Shown in pieces: positions 1 through 9,158 of a DNA stretch of 64,000 nucleotides. Source of the stretch: Afipia sp. (GTDB taxonomy: Bacteria > Pseudomonadota > Alphaproteobacteria > Rhizobiales > Xanthobacteraceae). The translations under genes were made by a program, and so were the position numbers. The stretch is taken from assembly GCA_016201045.1 (NCBI GenBank), contig JACQDM010000001.1, positions 124,001 through 188,000 on the forward strand. The letters run 5' to 3'. Position 1 is the first letter of the stretch. The number at the start of each line of letters is the position of its first letter. The notes below the pieces were generated by a model that was given only the letters and a program-made list of their open reading frames with translations, searched no databases and had not been told where the DNA came from.

Positions 1-73
1 GATGCGCATGCAGCTCGCGCCGCCAGCCCATGATGTCGGGCTGCAGATCGGCGACACGATTGACGATAGGCAT
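1..73 (-). CDS. M20-family amidohydrolase, N-terminal tip only
   Basis: The reverse strand reads from an ATG at 73 into the window edge and gives 24 codons, starting MPIVNRVADLQP and ending WRRELHAH. The WRRxLHAH stretch is typical of the start of M20D amidohydrolases (hippurate / N-acyl-amino-acid hydrolases), where a following Pro-Glu normally completes the motif. These are cytosolic metal-dependent amidases. The gene is divergent from the GMC oxidoreductase. The rest lies outside the window, so the substrate cannot be judged. Confidence 0.6.
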   Translation of the reverse strand, partial: MPIVNRVADLQPDIMGWRRELHAH

Positions 74-212
74 GGAAACAAACTCACGCTTGGTCGGAAG
101 GAAGAAGGCAACGCTAGCATAGGGTTTTATCCCACCCAATATCTCCGCGCTTGCGAAACGGCGGGCAAACGCCATAAACCAGCGTCAACGCTGCAAAGAA
201 ACGGACCGGGAC

Positions 213-1838
213 ATGGCGACGCGCATCGAGGGAGATTTCGATTACATCGTGGTGGGCGCGGGCACGGCCGGATGCATTGTTGCCAATCGTCTGTCCGCCG
301 ATCCTTCCAAGCGCGTGCTCATTCTCGAAGCGGGCGGCAAGGATAATTGGATCTGGTTTCACATTCCGGTCGGCTATCTGTTCGCCATCGGCAATCCCCG
401 CTCGGACTGGATGTTCAAAACCGAGCCGGAAGCCGGATTGAACGGACGCGCCCTCTCCTATCCGCGCGGCAAGGTGATCGGCGGTTCGTCCGCGATCAAC
501 GCGATGATTTCGATGCGCGGACAATCGGCAGATTACGACCACTGGCGGCAGCTTGGACTAAAAGGCTGGGGCTGGGACGACGTGCTTCCCGCCTTCAAGC
601 AGCTTGAAGATCACTTCCTCGGCGACAGCGAACATCATGCAACGGGGGGCGGCTGGCGCATCGAAGCGCCGCGCCTGTCGTGGGACGTGCTCGATGCTGT
701 CGCGGATGCGGCGGAGGAAATGGGAATCCGCCGCGTGTCTGATTTCAACACCGGCAACAACGAAGGCATCGGCTATTTCCATGTCAACCAGAAGCGCGGA
801 CGCCGCTGGTCGGCAGCGCGCGGCTTTTTGAAACCGGCATTGTCGCGGACCAATCTGCGGCTGGAAACGAATGTGCTTGTGGATCGACTTTTGGTAGAGA
901 ACGGCCGTGCGGTCGGAATTCGTTTTTCGCAAGGCGGCGAGACTGTCGAGGCTCGTGCGCGAGGCGAAGTCATTCTGTGCGCAGGCTCCATCGGATCGGT
1001 GCAGGTGTTGCATCGCTCGGGCATCGGACCGCAGGAATGGCTTGCGCCGCTCGGCATTGAGACCGTTCTCGACCGGCAGGGCGTCGGACGCAATCTGCAG
1101 GATCATCTTCAGCAGCGCGCGATCTATAAAGTCAGCGGCGTCCGCACGCTGAACGAGAGCTATTACAATCTGTTCCGGCGCGGCTGGATGGGCGTGGACT
1201 ATGCACTGCGCCGACGCGGTCCGTTGACGATGGCGCCTTCGCAGCTTGGAATCTTCACGCGGTCCGATCCGCATCAGGAACGCGCCAACATCCAGTTTCA
1301 CGTCCAACCGCTTTCGCTGGACAAGTTCGGCGATCCGCTGCATCGTTTCCCGGCGATCACCATCAGCGCCTGCAATCTGCGGCCGACATCGCGCGGCACC
1401 GTGCGGATCACATCGAACACTGCCGACGACAAGCCCAGCATCGCGCCCAACTATCTTTCAACGCCCGATGACCGGCAGGTGGCAGCAGATGCGATCCGCG
1501 TCACGCGCAAGCTGATGAAGCAGCACGTGCTGGAGAAATATCACCCCGACGAATATCTGCCCGGACGCTCGGTCGGCGACGACGATGCTTCGCTGGCGAA
1601 AGCAGCGGGCGACATTGGCACCACGATCTTTCATCCCGTCGGCACGGCAAAAATGGGTGCGGCAACCGATCCGCTTTCCGTCGTCGACGAACGGCTGCGG
1701 TTTCACGGCATCAAGAACCTGCGCGTCATCGACGCCTCGGTGATGCCGACGATCACCTCGGGCAACACCAACACGCCGACGGCCATGATCGCACACAAGG
1801 GCGCGGCGATGATTCTGGAAGATGCAAAATCGGCTTAG
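213..1838 (+). CDS. GMC-family FAD oxidoreductase (choline dehydrogenase-like)
   Basis: 541 residues, the usual length for glucose-methanol-choline oxidoreductases, which oxidise alcohols with FAD. The N-terminal Rossmann motif GAGTAGCIVANRL lies near residues 16-28. The GMC signature PRGKVIGGSSAINAM lies near 85-100. The C-terminal active-site pair is present: His in FHPVGTAKMG (about 472) and Asn in SGNTNTPT (about 520). No signal peptide is seen, so it is probably cytosolic. The physiological alcohol is not evident. The gene is convergent with the carboxyltransferase, overlapping it by 4 bases at the 3' ends. A 14-base palindrome (180-193) lies just upstream. Confidence 0.88.
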   Translation: MATRIEGDFDYIVVGAGTAGCIVANRLSADPSKRVLILEAGGKDNWIWFHIPVGYLFAIGNPRSDWMFKTEPEAGLNGRALSYPRGKVIGGSSAINAMISMRGQSADYDHWRQLGLKGWGWDDVLPAFKQLEDHFLGDSEHHATGGGWRIEAPRLSWDVLDAVADAAEEMGIRRVSDFNTGNNEGIGYFHVNQKRGRRWSAARGFLKPALSRTNLRLETNVLVDRLLVENGRAVGIRFSQGGETVEARARGEVILCAGSIGSVQVLHRSGIGPQEWLAPLGIETVLDRQGVGRNLQDHLQQRAIYKVSGVRTLNESYYNLFRRGWMGVDYALRRRGPLTMAPSQLGIFTRSDPHQERANIQFHVQPLSLDKFGDPLHRFPAITISACNLRPTSRGTVRITSNTADDKPSIAPNYLSTPDDRQVAADAIRVTRKLMKQHVLEKYHPDEYLPGRSVGDDDASLAKAAGDIGTTIFHPVGTAKMGAATDPLSVVDERLRFHGIKNLRVIDASVMPTITSGNTNTPTAMIAHKGAAMILEDAKSA

Positions 1839-3391
1839 GGTCGCGTCGCAAAATGCGCGACACCCGGCGTGCGCAGCGGCTCTGCAAGACGCGCGAACTC
1901 GCACAATAGAGACCGCGTCTTTCGGGGATCGATGATTTCCTCGACCCAGAATTTTTCCGCCGAGCGAAACGGCGACCGCAGCTTGTTCAGCCGGTCGTCA
2001 ATTCTCTTGCGCTCTTCCACAGGATCGTCCGCAGCCTCGATGTCGGCGCGATACGCAGCCTCGATGCCGCCTTCGAGAGGCAGCGAACCCCAATAGCCGG
2101 ATGGCCAAGCGTAACGCATCGAGAAACGCCCCGCCGGCTGATGCACAACGCCGGCGACACCGAACGAATTGCGCACGATGATCGTACACCACGGCACGGT
2201 CGATTGATTGACAGCGGCCATCGCGCGCACGCCGTGCTTGATGGTCGCTGTCTTTTCGGCGTCAAGCCCGATCATGAAGCCGGGACAATCCATCAGATAG
2301 ACAATCGGCAAATGGAAAGTCTCGGCGAGGTCGACGTAGCGCACCACCTTCTGGCACGCATCCGCCGTCCACGATCCGCCATAGATGAACGGATCGCTGG
2401 CGAGCAGCATCACCGCGCGACCCTGCAGGCGCGCGAAGCCCGCAATGAGGGAGCGCCCGAAATTCGCGCTCATTTCAAAAAACGAACCCTTGTCGACGAC
2501 CGACTCGATAATGGGACGCATCTTGTAAACTTGCTTGCGGCTGCGCGGCACGACGCTAAGTAATGACTCGTCGGTGCGTTCCGGATCGTCAACGCAGGTG
2601 ACGGTCGGGGGTAAATCGAAGACCGATGGCGGCAGATAAGACAGAAACCGCCGCGCGCATGCGAACGCTTCTTCCTCCGTTTCGACCGCGTGATCGACGC
2701 CGCCGGCGCGGGTCTGGATCTGCCAGCCGCCAAGCTCCTGCTTGTCGAGCTTTTGACCGAGCGCAGCGACAACGGGCGGTCCGGCGACGAACATCGCCGA
2801 CGATTTCGTCATCACCGAATAATGCGACGACGCAAGCCGCGCTGCACCGAGGCCTGCCACCGACCCTAATCCGAGTCCAACAACCGGCACGCGCGCGAGA
2901 TTGGATGTCGTGTACCAGTACCATTCGTTACCGCCGATACCGCCCGGAAGGTTCGCCGCGCCCTTGGTCTCGATGGTCTTCACCGAACCGCCGCCACCCG
3001 AGCCTTCGATCACGCGAATGATCGGAAGACGAAGATCATGCGCCATCTGCTCGGCCATGATCGGCTTGGCAGCGATCGACGCATCCGCCGAGCCGCCGCG
3101 CACCGTGAAATCGTCGCCGACGACGACAACCGTGCGGCCCTCGATCGTGCCGCGGCCGAAGACGCAGTTCGCCGGCGTCAGCGTTTTCAGTTCGCCGTTC
3201 TCGTCGTAGTCGCCGATGCCCGCGACTGCGCCCATCTCATGAAAGGTTTTGCCGTCGACCAGCGCATCGATGCGTTCGCGAACGGTCAGACGGCCTTGGT
3301 CATGCTGACGCTTGACTTTGTCGGCACCGCCCATTTCCTTTGCGAAGGCTTCGCGGCGCGCAAGTTCGTCGAGTTCGGGCTTCCAGTTCAT
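1835..3391 (-). CDS. Acyl-CoA carboxylase, carboxyltransferase (beta) subunit
   Basis: 518 residues of the MccB/PccB-type carboxyltransferase family. This subunit transfers a carboxyl group from carboxybiotin to an acyl-CoA. Seen directly: a Gly-rich segment GSGGGGSVKTIETKGAANLP near residue 130 and the C-terminal region VMLLASDPFIYGGSWTADA, both in crotonase-type half domains. An AGAGGA ribosome site precedes the ATG. The gene is divergent from a stand-alone biotin carrier gene 108 bases away. No biotin carboxylase gene is present in the window, so that subunit must be encoded elsewhere. The acyl-CoA substrate (propionyl, methylcrotonyl, geranyl or other) cannot be read from sequence. Confidence 0.9.
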   Translation of the reverse strand: MNWKPELDELARREAFAKEMGGADKVKRQHDQGRLTVRERIDALVDGKTFHEMGAVAGIGDYDENGELKTLTPANCVFGRGTIEGRTVVVVGDDFTVRGGSADASIAAKPIMAEQMAHDLRLPIIRVIEGSGGGGSVKTIETKGAANLPGGIGGNEWYWYTTSNLARVPVVGLGLGSVAGLGAARLASSHYSVMTKSSAMFVAGPPVVAALGQKLDKQELGGWQIQTRAGGVDHAVETEEEAFACARRFLSYLPPSVFDLPPTVTCVDDPERTDESLLSVVPRSRKQVYKMRPIIESVVDKGSFFEMSANFGRSLIAGFARLQGRAVMLLASDPFIYGGSWTADACQKVVRYVDLAETFHLPIVYLMDCPGFMIGLDAEKTATIKHGVRAMAAVNQSTVPWCTIIVRNSFGVAGVVHQPAGRFSMRYAWPSGYWGSLPLEGGIEAAYRADIEAADDPVEERKRIDDRLNKLRSPFRSAEKFWVEEIIDPRKTRSLLCEFARLAEPLRTPGVAHFATRP

Positions 3392-3499
3392 CGAATGAAT
3401 TTCCTCTTGCGGACCAAGCTACCCTGCGCAATCTTTCGCGACAACACCGGGCGGCAAACCATAGCGCGCCGCCTCCTTGCGCTGCACACGGAGGCCGAG

Positions 3500-3721
3500 A
3501 TGGCTGAGATCAAACTCGCAACCGAAGTCGCAGGGCGGGTTTGCACCATATCCGTGAAGGTCGGGGCCAGCATCGGTCAGGGCGACGATGTCGTGACAGT
3601 CGAGGCCATGAAAATGGAAATCCCTGTCGCGTCGCCCTCCTCGGGAAAAATCAAATCCATTCTGGTCGGCATCGACGATGTCGTCGCCGAAGGCCAGGTC
3701 GTCGCCATTCTCGAAAGCTGA
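3500..3721 (+). CDS. Stand-alone biotin carboxyl carrier protein (73 aa)
   Basis: A 73-residue protein consisting of just one biotin/lipoyl domain. The biotinylation motif EAMKM is intact, with Lys38 as the attachment site. The start is the ATG at 3500, because the longer open frame upstream runs antisense to the carboxyltransferase gene. It would carry CO2 between a biotin carboxylase and the divergent carboxyltransferase. Most acyl-CoA carboxylases fuse this domain to the carboxylase, so a free carrier of this size is less common. Function is inferred from the motif and the neighbour. Confidence 0.82.
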   Translation: MAEIKLATEVAGRVCTISVKVGASIGQGDDVVTVEAMKMEIPVASPSSGKIKSILVGIDDVVAEGQVVAILES

Positions 3722-3850
3722 CGGCGCGACATACTGTCATGGCAGCAATCCGGCTGGCGCACAGCGTTGCGCCGCCCGTAAGGCAATGACATGATTGGGG
3801 CAACGATAAAAAGCATTTCGCACCGCGAAAGCATCCGGGAGGGGATTTCC

Positions 3851-5005
3851 ATGAGCCGCCGCACGATCGCGCTTGCCGCCGTTTCACTCACCGCACTTTC
3901 ATTGACAGTTGCTCGCGCCGATGACGTGAAGCTGCCATCGACGCTGACTTTCACCGCCTACGACACCGGCACGTCCGGCTTCAATATCGCTGTCGGCGTC
4001 GGCAAGATGATGAAAGACAAATACAACTCGGATGTGCGCGTGCTGCCTGCCGGCAACGACGTCGCGCGCCTTGCACCGTTACGCGCCGGACGCGCGGTGC
4101 TGTCATGGATGGGAACTGGCGTCTACTTCGCGCAGGAAGGCGTGTTCGAATTCGGCGTCAAGGAATGGGGTCCGCAGCCGCTGCAACTCACCCTGTCGAC
4201 GGTCGATTGCAACGGCCTGTCGGTCGGCGTTGCGAAGGATACCGGCGTCAAGGAGTGGAAAGATTTCAAAGGCAAACGCCTCGGACAGGTAGTCGGCTCT
4301 CCCGCTCTCAATCAAAACGCACTGGCGATCATCGCCTATGGCGGCCTGACCAAGAACGACGTGAAGATCGTCGAGTTCGCCAGCTATGGCGCGATGTGGA
4401 AGGGCATGGTCAACAACGATGTCGACGGCGCGTTCGCTTCCACCGTTACGGGCCCGGCCAAGGAAGTGGAAACCTCGCCGCGCGGCATCGTGTGGCCGGA
4501 ATTGCCGGCAGAAGACAAGGAAGCCTGGGCCCGCGTGAAAAAAGTCGGCGCGTTTTTCAATCCGTACAACGTGACCTGCGGTGCAGGTATTTCAAAAGAC
4601 GCGCCCTTACGGCTTGCGACCTACCCCTACCCGATCGCGACTGCTTACGCCAAGCAGCCGGTCGATGAAATCTATCCGCTGGTGAAGGCGATGATCGACG
4701 GCTACGAGCTTTACAAGGATTCTTCGCCCGGCGCGCCGGGCCTCGAAGCCAAACGCCAGACGACCAAATGGGTCATTCCCTATCATCCCGGCGCGGTGAA
4801 AGCGCTGAAGGAGGCGGGAGCGTGGACCGCGGATGACGACGCCTACAACGCCAATCTGTTGAAACGTCAAGAGGTGCTGACATCAGCTTGGGCGGCCTAC
4901 AACACGGCCAGCGCACCGGCCGAAGCCGATAAATTTCTCGAAGGCTGGATGAAAGCCCGCGCCGACGCGCTTGCGAAAGCCAACATGCCGAACGGGTTCG
5001 AATAG
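3851..5005 (+). CDS. TAXI-family TRAP transporter substrate-binding protein
   Basis: 384 residues from the ATG at 3851, which follows a GGGAGGGG ribosome site and begins a clear signal peptide (MSRRTIALAAV..., cleavage near VARA-DD). An in-frame ATG at 3791 would add 20 residues without a signal-like character. The mature protein resembles TAXI (TRAP-associated extracytoplasmic immunogenic) receptors. These are periplasmic proteins that deliver small carboxylates or amino acids to a TRAP permease. The next gene, 47 bases on, is the matching fused permease. The ligand is unknown. Confidence 0.87.
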   Translation: MSRRTIALAAVSLTALSLTVARADDVKLPSTLTFTAYDTGTSGFNIAVGVGKMMKDKYNSDVRVLPAGNDVARLAPLRAGRAVLSWMGTGVYFAQEGVFEFGVKEWGPQPLQLTLSTVDCNGLSVGVAKDTGVKEWKDFKGKRLGQVVGSPALNQNALAIIAYGGLTKNDVKIVEFASYGAMWKGMVNNDVDGAFASTVTGPAKEVETSPRGIVWPELPAEDKEAWARVKKVGAFFNPYNVTCGAGISKDAPLRLATYPYPIATAYAKQPVDEIYPLVKAMIDGYELYKDSSPGAPGLEAKRQTTKWVIPYHPGAVKALKEAGAWTADDDAYNANLLKRQEVLTSAWAAYNTASAPAEADKFLEGWMKARADALAKANMPNGFE

Positions 5006-5052
5006 CTGGCGTCACTATCTTTCTATCATCGCGGCCCTGAGCAGGATCCACC

Positions 5053-7116
5053 ATGTCGCCAACGGTCTCCGCTGCTGAAATCGCCGCCGCCGAGAAGAAA
5101 GTGGTGTTCGACGATCCGCATGCGGGGGTCGGCGGTCTTCAGGAAGCGGAGGTCACGCGAGTCCGCTCGCTTAAAGGGTTTTGGCGCTTTGCGCTCGTCG
5201 CGGCAACCGCCGCGACGATCCTCCTGTGCATCAACCAGCAATTCTCGCTCCGTTTCTTCATCGACTACACGCAACTCAATACTGAGTATTTCTATCTTCT
5301 CATCGCACTGATGCTGCCGTTCACGTTCCTGATCTTTCCGGGAACGGAGACTGCGCCGCTCGACCGCATTCCCTGGTACGATGTCGTGCTGTTCGCAGCG
5401 ACATTCGGCTCGGCTGTCTGGCTGATGATGAACATTCGCATGGCAGCGCAACTCGGCTGGGAATACGCCGGCGCGCCGAAATCGATCATCGCCGGCGGTC
5501 TCGTGATGTGGGCGGTGTTGATGGAGGCGCTTCGCCGCACCGGCGGCTGGAGTCTCCTGCTCAGCGTATTGCCGTTCACGGTGTATCCGCTGTTTGCAGA
5601 AGCGTCATGGCTCGGTCCGTTCCGCGGCAGCCAATCGACACTTGAAGGTGCCACCGCCTATCACGTTCTCTCAGGCGAGAGCCTGCTCGGTATTCCGATT
5701 CAGGCGTTCGCAGACACGGTGATCGGCTTTCTCGTATTCGGCACAGCGCTGATGATGACGGGAGCGGGGAAATTTTTCATCAACATCGCTTTCGCGCTGT
5801 GCGGCACGTTTCGCGGTGGTGCGGCGAAAGTCTGCATCTTCGCCAGTGGTCTGCTCGGCATGATGTCAGGCTCGATCATCTCGAACGTGCTCACCGCCGG
5901 CACGATGACCATTCCCGTGATGAAGAAGAGCGGCTTCCGCGCATCCTATGCCGGCGCAATCGAGGCCTGCGCGTCGACGGGTGCCGTGCTGGCGCCGCCT
6001 GTGATGGGCGCGACCGCATTCGTCATCGCGCAGTTTCTCAACATCAGCTACGCGGACGTCGCCGTCGCCGCGATCATTCCGGCAGCGCTTTATTATCTCG
6101 GGCTGTTCATGCAGGTGGACGCCTATGCTGCGCGTCACGGGCTGAAAGGCATTCCCCGTTCCGAACTCCCGAAGGTTTGGGACACGGTCAAGGAAGGCTG
6201 GTACTACGTTTTCGTCATCGCGTTGCTGATCGTGATGCTGCTTTACTTCAAGCGCGAGAGTCAGGCGCCGTTCTATGCGACCGCGCTCCTGCTGGTGTTG
6301 AACCAGATGTTCTCGAAGGACACGCGCTGGACGCCGACCACGATCAGCAAATTTCTCGAAGTCAATGGACGGACGTTCGTCGAACTGATCGGCATCCTCG
6401 CCGGTTGCGGGCTTCTCATCGGCGCGTTCTCGATGACCGGCGTGGTCTCGAGCCTCGCCAACGATCTGTTGCGGCTGGCGGGCGACAACGCATTCCTGCT
6501 GCTGGCGATGTGCGCGTTCACCAGCCTTGTCCTCGGCCTCGGGCTGACGACGACCGCCTGCTACATCTTCCTCGCCATTCTGGTGGCGCCCGCGCTCGAA
6601 AAAGCCGGCCTCAACAAAATGGCGATCCACATGTTCATCTTCTATTGGGGCATGCTGTCGTCGATCACGCCGCCCGTGGCGATCGCGTCGTTCGCGGCCG
6701 CGGGCATCGCCGGATCGCCCGCGATGAAGACCGGGTGGGAATCGATGTGGGTCGGCAGCATCATCTACTTCATCCCCTTCTTCTTCGTTCTCAATCCGGC
6801 TCTCGTTCTACAGGGCCCTTCGCCCTATCTCCCCGCGCTCGGCCTGACAGCGCTTGCGGCATTCGGCACACTGTTCATCTGCGGCGGCATTCAGGGCTAT
6901 CAGGCTTTCGTCGGCGATTTGCGTGGAGCAGGAATCATGGAATGGCCGGTGCGCGTGCTGCTGGTGATCGGCGGCTTTATCGTCGCTACGCCCGGCGGCG
7001 GAATCATGCCGATCTCAGAACTGCAGATCGTGCTGCTCGGACTGGCTGTGCTGGTTCCGACCGTTCTCCTCGCGCTGGCAATGATACGGCGCCGCGATCT
7101 GGTTCCCGCGCCTTAG
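5053..7116 (+). CDS. TRAP transporter, fused 4TM/12TM permease
   Basis: 687 residues, the size of TRAP permeases in which the small DctQ-like and large DctM-like subunits are joined. The sequence is strongly hydrophobic throughout. The conserved large-subunit stretch GMMSGSIISNVLTAGTMTIP lies near residue 275, and ACASTGAVLAPPVMGATAF follows near 305. It drives secondary, ion-coupled uptake across the inner membrane using the TAXI receptor encoded just upstream. The cargo could relate to the carboxylase and GMC genes nearby, but that is only a guess from position. Confidence 0.9.
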   Translation: MSPTVSAAEIAAAEKKVVFDDPHAGVGGLQEAEVTRVRSLKGFWRFALVAATAATILLCINQQFSLRFFIDYTQLNTEYFYLLIALMLPFTFLIFPGTETAPLDRIPWYDVVLFAATFGSAVWLMMNIRMAAQLGWEYAGAPKSIIAGGLVMWAVLMEALRRTGGWSLLLSVLPFTVYPLFAEASWLGPFRGSQSTLEGATAYHVLSGESLLGIPIQAFADTVIGFLVFGTALMMTGAGKFFINIAFALCGTFRGGAAKVCIFASGLLGMMSGSIISNVLTAGTMTIPVMKKSGFRASYAGAIEACASTGAVLAPPVMGATAFVIAQFLNISYADVAVAAIIPAALYYLGLFMQVDAYAARHGLKGIPRSELPKVWDTVKEGWYYVFVIALLIVMLLYFKRESQAPFYATALLLVLNQMFSKDTRWTPTTISKFLEVNGRTFVELIGILAGCGLLIGAFSMTGVVSSLANDLLRLAGDNAFLLLAMCAFTSLVLGLGLTTTACYIFLAILVAPALEKAGLNKMAIHMFIFYWGMLSSITPPVAIASFAAAGIAGSPAMKTGWESMWVGSIIYFIPFFFVLNPALVLQGPSPYLPALGLTALAAFGTLFICGGIQGYQAFVGDLRGAGIMEWPVRVLLVIGGFIVATPGGGIMPISELQIVLLGLAVLVPTVLLALAMIRRRDLVPAP

Positions 7117-7300
7117 ACGCCCGACCCTCGACTCGCGTTCATCCCGGGATCAAGAATTGTGGCGGCTCTCATCCCGTGCCGCCGCGCCACACCCGGCTGA
7201 AAACGTGATGAACATCTCGACGGCGAAAGTTTTGTGTCTGGCATTCTTGTGCCGTCCACTTATAGTCCCGGCTAACCTTCACGCGCTTCAAGGAATCAAA

Positions 7301-7540
7301 ATGCTGAAATCGCTGCTCGCCGCAACCGTTCTTGTCACTTCCGTCAGCGGCGCTTTCGCCCAGGTCAATTCCAAGCGCAGTGGCACGCCCGAGGAACAGC
7401 GCGCCTGCGCGCCTGACGTGTCGCGCTATTGCCGCGACGTCATGAACGACGCCGACCTGATCGTGCTGGGCTGCCTCAAGGCCAACCGCGCCAAGATCAG
7501 CAAGACCTGCGACAAGGTGCTGGCGAACAACGGCCAGTGA
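7301..7540 (+). CDS. Small secreted cysteine-rich repeat protein
   Basis: 79 residues from the ATG at 7301, placed 6 bases after an AAGGAA ribosome site. An open frame upstream is longer but lacks a signal. Residues 1-20 form a signal peptide (cleavage near AFA-QV). The mature part has four Cys in the spacing C...YC...GC...TC, as in the Cys-rich GLG1-type repeat found in many small alphaproteobacterial periplasmic proteins of unknown role. It precedes a bidirectional hairpin terminator and faces hpnO. A link to hopanoids is positional only. Confidence 0.72.
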   Translation: MLKSLLAATVLVTSVSGAFAQVNSKRSGTPEEQRACAPDVSRYCRDVMNDADLIVLGCLKANRAKISKTCDKVLANNGQ

Positions 7541-7583
7541 GCCGTTCGCCGTCACGACTATTCTGAGAATCTTGAAATTTCCG

Positions 7584-7614
7584 AACGCCGCCGCTTCCCT
7601 GAAGTGGCGGCGTT
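7584..7614. terminator. Bidirectional stem-loop between convergent genes
   Basis: An inverted repeat AACGCCGCC ... GGCGGCGTT with an inner CTTC/GAAG extension and a 3-base loop. The tails are only modestly T-rich on either side. It lies between the convergent Cys-rich protein gene and hpnO, so it can end both transcripts. Confidence 0.65.
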
Positions 7615-7642
7615 TGCGTTAGGCGGCTCGCGCGGATTGTGC

Positions 7643-9034
7643 CTACGCCGACTTGCGCGCGGCGTTGTCGACAAGCGTCTTGCCGAGCGACCAGATCGCG
7701 CCGGGGACACGATGGCTTGCATCGATCACGGAATCGAACGCCGTCTCGATCCATTTGCAGTCGTCATTACTGATCGTTAACGACGGAAGCAGCTTGATGG
7801 TGTGGCTCGCGTGGCCGGACACCTGGCTGAGAATCTTGTGTTCCTTGAACAGCGGAATCGTAATGAGCTGGCAGAACAGGCCTTTGCTTGCGGTCTCCAA
7901 CAGATTCCACGACGCTTTAAGCGTCAGCGATTTCGGCGGCCCGAATTCGACGCCGACGATCAGTCCTTTGCCGCGCACGTTCTTCAGCAATTCATAGCGC
8001 GGGATCATCGCCGACAACGCAGCCATCACCTGCTCGCCGCGCGCCGCGGCATTCTCGATCACCTTCTCGTTCTTGAGGACGTCGAGGGTGGCGATCCCTG
8101 CGGCCATCGCGAGATCGTTCTTGGCGAATGTCGATCCGTGAACGACGGCGCGATCCATCCGGTCGAAGGTCTTGTCGAAAATCGCCTTGCGCGTCAGCAC
8201 CGCACCAACCGGAACGTGGCCACCGGAGAGCGCCTTCGACAACAGCACCATGTCGGGCTCGACATTCCAATGTTCGACGGCGAGGAAGCGTCCGGTGCGG
8301 CCCATGCCGGTCTGAATTTCATCGGCGACGAAAATCGTACCGTAGCGTTTGCACAATGCGGCCACGCCCGACAGATAGCCGTCGTCGGGCATGTTGACGC
8401 CCTTGCCCTGGATCGGTTCGACGACGAAGGCCGCGACCTGGCGCGTCGCAAGCGCGCGCTCGAGCGCGGGCAAATCGTTGAAGGGCACGGCCGAACAGTC
8501 GGGCAACAGCGGCCCGAAACCGTCGCGGAAATTTTTGTCGCCGGTCAGCGACAGCGATCCGTAGGAAAGTCCGTGATAGGCGTGATCGCAGTAGACGATC
8601 TGCGTGCGTCCGGTCGCTGCGCGCGAAAACTTGATTGCGGCTTCCACACATTCGGTGCCGGAATTGGCGAAGAAGACTTTGTCGAGATATGGCACCTGCG
8701 CAATGAGGCGTTCGGCGAGTATTCCGGCGAGAGTCGACAGATCGAGTTGCACCAGATTCGGCAGATCGCTGTCGAGCACGCTTTTGAGAGCGTCTTTCAC
8801 GGTTGGGTGATTGCGCCCGATCGCAAATACGCCGAAACCGCTCAAAAGATCGAGGTAACGGTCGCCGTCGCGGTCGTAGAGATATTGGCCTTCGCCGCGC
8901 TGAAATCCGACATCATACCCGATCGTCTTGAGCACCCGGACGAGCTGCTCATTCAGATAGCGCGTATGCAGAGCATTTCGCTGGAATTGACGGTCCGCGA
9001 ACATCTCCGAAATGTCCAATTTCGACTTCATCAT
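7643..9034 (-). CDS. hpnO: Hopanoid aminotransferase HpnO (class III, PLP-dependent)
   Basis: 463 residues of the class-III (ornithine-type) aminotransferase family. The PLP lysine is Lys267 in LLSKALSGG. The cofactor-binding Asp is Asp238 in VADEIQTGMG, and ANSGTECVEAA (near 123) forms the phosphate cup. In Rhodopseudomonas palustris the hopanoid-linked enzyme of this type is needed to make aminobacteriohopanetriol, adding an amine to the C5 side chain. Assignment as HpnO rests on this family plus its place beside hpnN and the rest of the cluster. A generic acetylornithine-type aminotransferase is the alternative. Confidence 0.82.
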   Translation of the reverse strand: MMKSKLDISEMFADRQFQRNALHTRYLNEQLVRVLKTIGYDVGFQRGEGQYLYDRDGDRYLDLLSGFGVFAIGRNHPTVKDALKSVLDSDLPNLVQLDLSTLAGILAERLIAQVPYLDKVFFANSGTECVEAAIKFSRAATGRTQIVYCDHAYHGLSYGSLSLTGDKNFRDGFGPLLPDCSAVPFNDLPALERALATRQVAAFVVEPIQGKGVNMPDDGYLSGVAALCKRYGTIFVADEIQTGMGRTGRFLAVEHWNVEPDMVLLSKALSGGHVPVGAVLTRKAIFDKTFDRMDRAVVHGSTFAKNDLAMAAGIATLDVLKNEKVIENAAARGEQVMAALSAMIPRYELLKNVRGKGLIVGVEFGPPKSLTLKASWNLLETASKGLFCQLITIPLFKEHKILSQVSGHASHTIKLLPSLTISNDDCKWIETAFDSVIDASHRVPGAIWSLGKTLVDNAARKSA

Positions 9035-9158
9035 CGCCTACATACTTCGGTTGTTGGGCGGCTAGTCAATGGAAAATAAAGTATGCGTCGATTTGCCTGT
9101 CACTGGAACTGTAAATGATTCTCATGCTTTAACCCGGTTGCAGCGCACGCGAGGTTTT

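Noticed and set aside
180-193. CAGCGT-CA-ACGCTG palindrome between the amidohydrolase and GMC genes
   Set aside because: Short, single copy, no known factor; kept only as a remark.
9105-9130. GGAAC-N17-CTTT upstream of the DUF2147 gene
   Set aside because: One mismatch in the -10 element; well placed (about 29 bases before the ATG) but not above chance expectation without experimental support.
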